From: Desulfobulbaceae bacterium UBA2775
GTDB taxonomy: Bacteria; Desulfobacterota; Desulfobulbia; Desulfobulbales; Desulfocapsaceae
NCBI GenBank assembly: GCA_002352445.1
Contig: DEIL01000251.1
Coordinates: 44,769 to 54,894, forward strand
DNA: 10,126 nt
Direction: 5' to 3'
Position numbers and translations under genes: made by a program. This document shows, in pieces, positions 5,617 to 10,126 of this stretch; within the stretch, counting starts at the first letter, position 1; every line of letters starts with the position of its first letter. Below the pieces are notes generated by a model. The model worked only from the letters and a program-made list of their open reading frames with translations. It had not been told where the DNA came from and searched no databases.

Positions 5617-7272
5617 GTGGGTGACCCCCGGAACTCATCTAATATATCTATTGTATCTTCATTCAGGTGTAATAAAAAACCAATGACTCTAACGAATAAA
5701 ACAGTCAATGATTCTCTATCCCCATCGATTAAAGAACGTCTTCATTTTGAAACACTTTTAGCCGACCTCTCCACCAAGTTCGTTAATCTGCCCGCAAACA
5801 AAATCGACATGGAGATTGAAACCGCACTGCAGCACATTACCGTGGCTTTGGATATAGATCGATGCAGCATCGCCCAATTCACAGACAACCGCAATAAGCT
5901 GTGCGTCACCCATGCCTATGCCGTCCCTGGCGTAACTCCCATGCCGGACCTCGTTCTCAACGAACAACAGCCCTGGTACAGCAGTAGGCTATATCGATGC
6001 GAACCCGTTGTCATGAACAGTACTGATGACCTCCCCAAAGAAGCTGCCGTTGAAAGAGCGCATTGCCTGCAACAAGGCATTAAATCCAGTGCTCTTATTC
6101 CTCTGGCCGGGGGAGGAGCTTTCCTGGGTGTCGTAGGATTTGCTGCTTTGAAATCAAGACGCAAGTGGCCTAACGGGTTAATACAGCGACTCAACATGTT
6201 GGGAGTCGTATTCGCTAATGCTCTGATGCGAAAGGCACAGGAACAAGAACTCCTGAGGGCTTTTTCAGAAATACAGGACCTGAAAGACAGACTGGAGGCG
6301 GAAAACACCTATCTAAGAGAGGAGATCAGCCTTCAATATATACACGAGGAATTCATCGGCCAAAGTGACAAAATCAAAAGCGTCCTGAGCAAGGCTGAAC
6401 AGGTGGCCAAACTTGATACCACGGTACTGATTCTTGGAGAAACAGGAACCGGTAAAGAGCTGATGGCTCAGGCCATCCACAAACTGAGCAAGCGCAGGAA
6501 CAATCCCAAGGTAACTTTAAATTGTGGCGCCTTGCCTCCAAACCTTGTTGAGAGTGAGCTATTCGGTCATGAAAAAGGCTCGTTTACCGGAGCAGACAAC
6601 AAACGTATCGGCCGTTTTGAACTTGCAGACGGCTCCACCCTGTTCCTTGATGAGATTGGTGAACTATCCCTGGCTATGCAGGTCAAACTTTTGCGAGTTC
6701 TACAGGACAAACAGTTCGAACGTGTTGGGGGCCAAAAGACTATAGCATCGGATGTTAGGGTAATTGCAGCCACCAATCGGGATCTTCTTCAAGCTATTGA
6801 TAATGGTGAGTTCCGCATCGACCTGTACTACCGTTTGAATGTCTTTCCAATAATTATTCCACCACTCCGACAGCGCCCTGCCGATATCCCTCCGTTGGTC
6901 TGGTTCTTTGTGAGGAGTTTTTGTGACAAGATGGATAAATTCATAGACTCCATATCCCGTTCAAGCATGAATGCACTATGCAACTACCACTGGCCTGGCA
7001 ATGTCAGAGAATTAAAGAACACGATTGAAAGAGCCGTCATTATCACCACCGGCTCCACCCTACAGGTAGACTTGCCTGGTAACCAAGAAATTATAAGAAG
7101 CCCGGCCCGCACCTTAGAAGCTGTTCAAAGAGAATATATCTTAGATATTCTGGAGACCACCCGGTGGCGTATCAGGGGGGAGGGTGGAGCTGCAGAGATT
7201 TTAGGACTCAAACCAACTACATTGGAGTCCAGAATGGTAAAATTTGGGATAACCCGGACGAAGAGGAAATGA
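5617..7272 (+). CDS. Sigma-54-dependent transcriptional activator (GAF - AAA+ - Fis-type HTH)
   Basis: This is a bacterial enhancer-binding protein that probably senses a small-molecule effector and opens the divergent sigma-54 promoter. From the GTG start it has 551 residues. A GAF-like sensor domain spans about 45-200, and a coiled-coil linker lies at about 205-240. The AAA+ domain runs from about 245 to 475, with Walker A GETGTGKE (274-281), the sigma-54 contact loop GSFTGA (321-326), Walker B LFLDE (342-346) and WPGNVREL (459-466). A Fis-type helix-turn-helix of the FhlA kind is at about 515-545 (GGAAEILGLKPTTLESRM). There is no receiver domain, so control is by ligand rather than phosphorylation. 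The GTG has a well-placed GGAGA site; an ATG at 5683 (MTLTNKT) is the alternative start, with a weaker, distant AGG. The GAF domain is intact with either start. Confidence 0.95.
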   Translation: MGDPRNSSNISIVSSFRCNKKPMTLTNKTVNDSLSPSIKERLHFETLLADLSTKFVNLPANKIDMEIETALQHITVALDIDRCSIAQFTDNRNKLCVTHAYAVPGVTPMPDLVLNEQQPWYSSRLYRCEPVVMNSTDDLPKEAAVERAHCLQQGIKSSALIPLAGGGAFLGVVGFAALKSRRKWPNGLIQRLNMLGVVFANALMRKAQEQELLRAFSEIQDLKDRLEAENTYLREEISLQYIHEEFIGQSDKIKSVLSKAEQVAKLDTTVLILGETGTGKELMAQAIHKLSKRRNNPKVTLNCGALPPNLVESELFGHEKGSFTGADNKRIGRFELADGSTLFLDEIGELSLAMQVKLLRVLQDKQFERVGGQKTIASDVRVIAATNRDLLQAIDNGEFRIDLYYRLNVFPIIIPPLRQRPADIPPLVWFFVRSFCDKMDKFIDSISRSSMNALCNYHWPGNVRELKNTIERAVIITTGSTLQVDLPGNQEIIRSPARTLEAVQREYILDILETTRWRIRGEGGAAEILGLKPTTLESRMVKFGITRTKRK

Positions 7273-7305
7273 CTATTGTCCGACAGGCTCCTAACCCAGA
7301 TTCCT

Positions 7306-7328
7306 CATGAACATTTTGTCTGTTCATG
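7306..7328 (+). terminator. Stem-loop downstream of the regulator gene
   Basis: A perfect 8-bp inverted repeat (CATGAACA at 7306-7313 with TGTTCATG at 7321-7328) encloses a 7-base loop. It starts 34 bases after the regulator stop. No run of T follows the right arm, so it is a weak intrinsic terminator at best; it may mark the end of the regulator transcript. Confidence 0.35.
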
Positions 7329-7346
7329 GATAACGAATTGCCTTAA

Positions 7347-7559
7347 AGAGGGTTTTACTGGCCTGAAGATAAAAATGGAAACCTGGTAACTGACATGACC
7401 AAGCTGGGCCTCTCCCAGGAGAATAAAGAAAAAATCGCCAGACCCTACCGGGTATGGGAAAACGGGAGAAGATCATTTTTCCGAGTACTAAGGAATTACC
7501 TGTGTGTGAAAGTTAGAAATCATATACAATGTACTGACCCGAATAAATCGGAATTTTAG
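7347..7559 (+). pseudogene. Possible decayed coding fragment in the regulator-permease gap
   Basis: A stretch of 70 codons is open to the TAG at 7557-7559 and reads protein-like at its start (GFYWPEDKNGNLVTDMTKLG and then LSQENKEKIARPYR). It has no ribosome site before its only early ATG (7395), and a stop codon lies just upstream at 7344. After about 7451 the reading becomes less protein-like, while the next frame gives a short plausible tail (YGKTGEDHFSEY, stop). That pattern fits an old gene end with a frameshift. No family is recognised and it may be chance. Confidence 0.25.
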
Positions 7560-7744
7560 AATGCCTGGATAAGTGCCATGGAAGTATATTCAACCATATA
7601 ATTATAAACGACCTTCCTGAATTTCTTGTTTTTTATTACAGAAGTTCTGGAGTAAGGCACTAAAATATCGTAACATTTTTTTTAAATAATGAAAAAAGGA
7701 AAAACCTCAGATACAATAAATAGGGGCTAAATAACAAGATCAAC
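7560..7744. other. AT-rich leader before the AEC permease, no clear element
   Basis: This AT-rich stretch includes a run of eight or more T (about 7677-7684) and oligo-A tracts. No convincing promoter, terminator or ribosome site was found. A purine run (AGGGG) lies too far before the permease ATG (about 17 bases) to be a good Shine-Dalgarno. The promoter of the permease is presumably here but could not be identified. Confidence 0.4.
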
Positions 7745-8689
7745 ATGGATGTTTTTTATTCAATATTGGAATCTGTAGGGGTACTTCTCGGACTAGGTGC
7801 TCTCGGGTTTTATATTATCGGCAAGAAAATCATGCCGGGAAATGTACTAGGGTTTCTCTCTCCACTTGTTCTTGATATCGCTCTGCCCAGTCTTATCTTC
7901 GTCAGTATTGTCAAAAATTTCACATTAAGCGAGTTTCCATCCTGGTGGCAGGTGCCTCTGTGGTGGGTTTTTTTTACGGCTATATTGATTGTTCTTACAA
8001 CCATCACAATGTTTGTCTCTCACCCGCGCACACGCCGAGAATTTGCCGTCAGTCTTTTTTATCAGAATGGTATTTTTTTTCCTTTGGCGATCATTTCCGG
8101 GCTGTATGGCAGCGATTCTCCTTACCTGGTAACTCTCTTTTTGTTTATTTCTTTTCATCCTGCACTGACGTTCAGTACATATCATTTCTTTTTTCCTACC
8201 CAGTCGGAACACAAAATAGATTGGAGAAAAATCATTCATCCAGTTCTTATTATGACTTTGATTGCACTTTTTCTCAGATTGTATGGTGTCCATACTTTGA
8301 TCCCGAACTTTCTGATGTCAGGGCTTTCTATGCTGGGGGCGATGTCGTTGCCACTGATTATGATAATACTAGGCGGGAATATTTTTGTCGATTTTCAGGA
8401 ACAGGGAGGCGTACAATTATTGGAGGTTATGAAGTTTGTCTTAGCCAAAAATTTCTTTTTCCCAATGGTAATTCTCGGAGTACTGCTGATAGTTCGTCCA
8501 CCATACCCTGTTGCGCTGGTAATGTTTTTGCAAAGTGCGGTACCGCCTATTAGTGCCATACCAATTCTAACCAAACGCCAAGGCAGGAATTCAGCTATAA
8601 CCAATCAGTTTATTGTTGCAAGTTATCTTTTTCTGTTGATATCATTACCGATAATGTTTTCTCTGTTTGCCAGGTATTATCCGGTTTGA
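7745..8689 (+). CDS. AEC (auxin efflux carrier) family transporter
   Basis: This is an inner-membrane permease of the Mem_trans/AEC family, whose bacterial members are often linked to malonate, malate or other organic acids. The 314 residues match the usual family length of 300-320. About ten hydrophobic segments can be counted along the whole chain. The two halves are linked by a polar stretch near 152-163 (TQSEHKIDWRKI). Family-like features include FLSPLVLDIALPSLIFVSI (about 37-55) and the second-half run SLPLIMIILGGNIF (about 201-214). The ATG at 7745 has no good ribosome site, so the start is slightly uncertain. It follows the regulator in the same direction after a 472-bp gap, so it is probably not in one operon with it. 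The substrate is unknown; functional linkage to the TRAP-oxidoreductase operon is only suggested by proximity. Confidence 0.9.
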   Translation: MDVFYSILESVGVLLGLGALGFYIIGKKIMPGNVLGFLSPLVLDIALPSLIFVSIVKNFTLSEFPSWWQVPLWWVFFTAILIVLTTITMFVSHPRTRREFAVSLFYQNGIFFPLAIISGLYGSDSPYLVTLFLFISFHPALTFSTYHFFFPTQSEHKIDWRKIIHPVLIMTLIALFLRLYGVHTLIPNFLMSGLSMLGAMSLPLIMIILGGNIFVDFQEQGGVQLLEVMKFVLAKNFFFPMVILGVLLIVRPPYPVALVMFLQSAVPPISAIPILTKRQGRNSAITNQFIVASYLFLLISLPIMFSLFARYYPV

Positions 8690-8704
8690 CTCACTTCAGT
8701 GAGT
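8689..8704 (+). terminator. Short hairpin at the end of the AEC gene
   Basis: ACTCAC-TTCA-GTGAGT forms a 6-bp stem with a 4-base loop, starting on the last base of the stop codon and followed by TT. It resembles a minimal intrinsic terminator but the T-tract is short, so the call is weak. Confidence 0.35.
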
Positions 8705-8721
8705 TTACTCCATAAAAGCTG

Positions 8722-8886
8722 TCATAAAAACAAGCAATCAGGAGAGGTTTTTGAAATCAGAAACATAGAGCTATAACCAAGGAACTTATCCAAGCGTTCT
8801 AAAATCCCAATATATTCTGGTTGATTAATATGGAGTGTCGTTGCTTCGGCCACTCTCGAGCGGATAGACTTACTTTTTGGCGACAT
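8722..8886 (-). CDS. Small hypothetical ORF, 54 residues (doubtful)
   Basis: An ATG-started frame reads MSPKSKSIRSRVAEATTLHI and then a mixed polar stretch (NQPEYIGILERLDKFLG) before a hydrophobic tail. The first 37 residues have a believable amphipathic composition. No Shine-Dalgarno is visible before the ATG and no family is recognised. It could be the remnant of a larger gene or chance in an otherwise non-coding gap. It is listed because it is the only protein-like frame in the 300 bases after the AEC gene. Confidence 0.2.
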   Translation of the reverse strand: MSPKSKSIRSRVAEATTLHINQPEYIGILERLDKFLGYSSMFLISKTSPDCLFL

Positions 8887-9000
8887 ATTTCTACTTTATA
8901 GTCATAATATCTGCCCTCCGATCCAGAAACTTTTGCTCTTTCCCAAACCTGATATACTCGTAAAAAGGTCACTCGAAGTCTACGCTTATCGGAAGTTACA

Positions 9001-9129
9001 GATGGCTAAGTCAAAAAGTTTGATATACAAGACGTAGTGTTTCTGGCAGGTTCTCGGCTAGACATGCGGTATGTCGAGGTCCTGCCAAAAACCTACAACG
9101 CCGTAGATCAGACTTTTTACGACGCCATC
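9001..9129. repeat. 129-nt near-palindromic intergenic repeat element
   Basis: The left arm (9001-9050) and the right arm (9081-9129) are reverse complements over nearly their full lengths. Shared blocks, read from the outside in, are GATGGC, AAAAAGT, TGAT, TAC, GT and TGGCAGG. The 30-base centre carries an inner stem (GACAT with ATGTC, plus CTC with GAG and a 5-base bulge). As RNA or single-stranded DNA it would fold into one long hairpin. A related fragment in the right-arm orientation (CTCGTAAAAAGGTC) lies just before it at about 8958-8971, suggesting tandem or degraded copies. There is no coding content. Its size and form suggest a dispersed repeat of the REP/MITE kind; no transposase is nearby. 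Confidence 0.7.
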
Positions 9130-9131
9130 AA

Positions 9132-9154
9132 ACCTAATATAGTCTAAATTAGGT
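9132..9154. repeat. Small inverted repeat next to the palindromic element
   Basis: A perfect 7-bp inverted repeat (ACCTAAT at 9132-9138 with ATTAGGT at 9148-9154) encloses a 9-base loop, three bases beyond the large palindrome. It may belong to the same element or be independent. Confidence 0.35.
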
Positions 9155-9222
9155 AGAAAACGGCTAATAAACTGGTAAGATAAAAAACATTTGTCGTTTA
9201 AGCGAAACACTGCTTTTGGCTA

Positions 9223-9243
9223 AGCACATAAGTGCTCCTTTTT
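9223..9243 (+). terminator. Weak terminator-like hairpin with T-tract
   Basis: AGCAC-ATAA-GTGCT forms a 5-bp stem, followed by CC and five T. GG at 9218-9219 can pair with that CC across a 3-base bulge. It has the outline of a small intrinsic terminator but no intact gene lies directly upstream. Confidence 0.35.
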
Positions 9244-9299
9244 AGTACCATTTTTCAAAGGACATCTCAACAGAGAAATTGTGAAACAGGAGGGTGACC

Positions 9300-9498
9300 A
9301 TGGCGGTAATCCATCCAAGTTTATTTCAGGTCGGTTGTATCGATACAGTGAAAAGCCGAGTATAAGGAACTGTTCCCCAGCCTTGAATTTGAGATACTTC
9401 AGTACCTGCTAACTGATCGCCTGAAATATGAAGATGACACACAACGTATTTCACATAGTCAAGCGAATACGTTGCGGGATGAAGAAGAAAAATACTGA
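9300..9498 (+). pseudogene. Small gene of about 65 codons, broken by a one-base frameshift
   Basis: An excellent ribosome site (AGGAGG 6 bases before ATG) starts MAVIHPSLFQVGCIDTVK, but this frame ends at a TAA at 9363-9365 after 21 codons. The adjacent frame, starting at GCC 9355, continues AEYKELFPSLEFEILQYLLT and ends in a charged tail (LRDEEEKY) at the TGA 9496-9498. Removing one A from the AAAA run at 9351-9354 would join the two into a single 65-residue protein. The cause could be a real mutation, an assembly or read error in the A-run, or recoding. No family is recognised. It precedes a small envelope-protein gene by 81 bases. Confidence 0.55.
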
Positions 9499-9514
9499 AA
9501 TGTGGAGGGGTGAG

Positions 9515-9542
9515 GCAGACTTGCCAATTCTGAACAGTCTGC
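9515..9542 (+). terminator. Stem-loop between the broken small gene and the glycine-zipper gene
   Basis: A perfect 7-bp inverted repeat (GCAGACT at 9515-9521 with AGTCTGC at 9536-9542) encloses a 14-base loop, followed by TTCTC. It may be a weak terminator for the small gene or an mRNA-stabilising structure in the leader of the next gene. Confidence 0.35.
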
Positions 9543-9579
9543 TTCTCAAGTATAATCAAACTGGAAACAGGAGACCAGC

Positions 9580-9822
9580 ATGAAAACTATCTGTTTGTAT
9601 ATCGTTTTGGCAAGTTCGCTTTTATCAATGCTCTTCATGAATGCCGGCTGCATGCCGTATGCAACTCCGGGTGAGCGTGGAGCAATGAGCGGTGCCGCAG
9701 TTGGCGCGGTAGCCGGTCAGGCGCTCGGGAGAAATACCAAATCCACCTTGATCGGCGCCGGTGCCGGTGCACTTGGCGGCGCCGTGATTAATAACGAAAG
9801 AGCTAGAAGAAGAGGCTACTAA
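9580..9822 (+). CDS. Small glycine-zipper envelope protein, probable lipoprotein
   Basis: The 80-residue protein has an N-terminal export signal (MKTICLYIV with a hydrophobic core to about 20) ending in NAGC at 21-24. That is a lipobox-like site with an unusual Asn at -3, so lipidation at C24 is likely but not certain. Residues 34-70 form a glycine zipper of two segments (SGAAVGAVAGQALG and IGAGAGALGGAVI), as in the YMGG/SlyB-like small membrane proteins that insert in the outer membrane. The tail is basic (NNERARRRGY). An AGGAGA site stands 5 bases before the ATG. It lies 80 bp before another envelope-type gene and the two may be co-transcribed. The 3' end carries a tandem duplication. The exact role is unknown. 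Confidence 0.82.
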   Translation: MKTICLYIVLASSLLSMLFMNAGCMPYATPGERGAMSGAAVGAVAGQALGRNTKSTLIGAGAGALGGAVINNERARRRGY

Positions 9823-9850
9823 CGATAAAAGGACTAGAAGGAAAGGCTAC
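9792..9850 (+). repeat. Imperfect tandem duplication at the 3' end of the glycine-zipper gene
   Basis: Unit 1 (9792-9819, TAACGAAAGAG...GGCTAC) encodes the tail NNERARRRGY. Unit 2 (9820-9850, TAACGATAAAAGG...GGCTAC) starts at the stop codon and repeats the pattern, read one frame off. In that frame it would code for NDKRTRRKGYGY and then stop at 9857-9859. The similarity includes amino-acid-level conservation, which suggests unit 2 was once coding. Confidence 0.65.
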
Positions 9851-9902
9851 GGCTACTAAAAAATTCTGATATTTTCGTCAAGTATTTTACGGGAGGAGAA
9901 CA

Positions 9903-10126
9903 ATGCAATCTTTAGTTCAAGAAAAATCAACAATTCAGGAACGCCTTGATAAAATCGAAAAACAAAACAGACGACTACAAAGGTATGTGGTCATGTTCAG
10001 CCTGTTGCTCGTGCCCTTGTTCCTTCTGGGTGCCAAACAAGGCTTGCAGGACGTACAGTTCGGCCAGATATCCGCACAAGGGTTAACCATTCGTGATGGT
10101 TCAGGCAATCAACTGATCATCATCGG
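9903..10126 (+). CDS. Coiled-coil, single-TM membrane-anchored protein (3' end outside window)
   Basis: The 74 visible residues start MQSLVQEKSTIQERLDKIEK, a charged heptad-like helix to about 27. A hydrophobic segment (YVVMFSLLLVPLFLLG, about 28-43) follows. Then comes FGQISAQGLTIRDGSGNQLIIIG, which resembles the LxDxxGxxxxxLG beta-repeats seen in small exported or membrane-anchored proteins of this type. A strong ribosome site (GGGAGGAG, 5 bases from ATG) fixes the start. The layout suggests a cytoplasmic coiled coil, one membrane anchor and a periplasmic repeat domain. The function is not known and the C-terminus is missing. Confidence 0.75.
   Translation, partial: MQSLVQEKSTIQERLDKIEKQNRRLQRYVVMFSLLLVPLFLLGAKQGLQDVQFGQISAQGLTIRDGSGNQLIII

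Noticed and set aside
7655..7670. Sigma-54-like box (AGGCACTAAAATATCG) before the AEC gene
   Set aside because: The -24 half is fair but the -12 half reads TC instead of GC and flanking positions do not match; too weak to call.
7945..8553. 202-residue plus-strand frame inside the AEC gene
   Set aside because: It lies entirely within the AEC coding region in another frame, with Cys/Ser/Tyr-rich composition typical of an out-of-frame reading.
9001..9129. CRISPR or integron attC site
   Set aside because: There is a single palindromic unit with no regular spacers, and no integrase or cas gene in the window.
9326..9559. 77-residue minus-strand frame over the broken small gene
   Set aside because: It has no ribosome site and lies opposite the plus-strand frames, which have a perfect Shine-Dalgarno and better composition.

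Overview
The window looks like part of the chromosome of an anaerobic, respiring Gram-negative bacterium, most likely a Desulfobacterota-type organism. This is inferred from a Mo/W-bis-pterin oxidoreductase with an iron-sulfur partner, a TRAP uptake system, sigma-54 control, outer-membrane-type small lipoproteins and long palindromic intergenic repeats. No rRNA, tRNA or marker gene is present to fix the taxon.

Left part (1-5359, all on the minus strand): one five-gene operon. It reads, in transcription order, a cytoplasmic DMSO-reductase-superfamily Mo/W enzyme of the acetylene-hydratase/dehydroxylase-like branch, a short 8-Cys ferredoxin-like partner, then dctP, dctQ and dctM of a TRAP transporter. 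dctM is cut by the window edge. The two enzyme genes are 11 bases apart and dctQ/dctM overlap by one base (TAATG). Stem-loops lie in the two wider gaps, before dctP and between dctP and dctQ. The simplest reading is that the TRAP system imports an organic acid that the oxidoreductase then reduces, hydroxylates, dehydroxylates or hydrates in the cytoplasm. The substrate is unknown.

Central control region (5360-5616): a near-consensus sigma-54 (-24/-12) promoter points into the operon. About 100 bp upstream of it is an 11-bp perfect inverted repeat, a good candidate activator site. The gene on the other side, reading right, is a GAF-AAA+-Fis sigma-54 activator. Together these form a self-contained, effector-sensing catabolic or respiratory module.

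Right part (7273-10126, mostly plus strand): a 472-bp gap with a hairpin and a possible decayed coding fragment, then an AEC-family (auxin-efflux-carrier type) permease. Next comes an 890-bp gap holding a 129-nt near-palindromic repeat element, several small hairpins and a small gene with a perfect Shine-Dalgarno that is broken by a one-base frameshift. The window ends with a small glycine-zipper envelope protein, whose 3' end carries a tandem duplication, and the start of a coiled-coil/single-TM protein.
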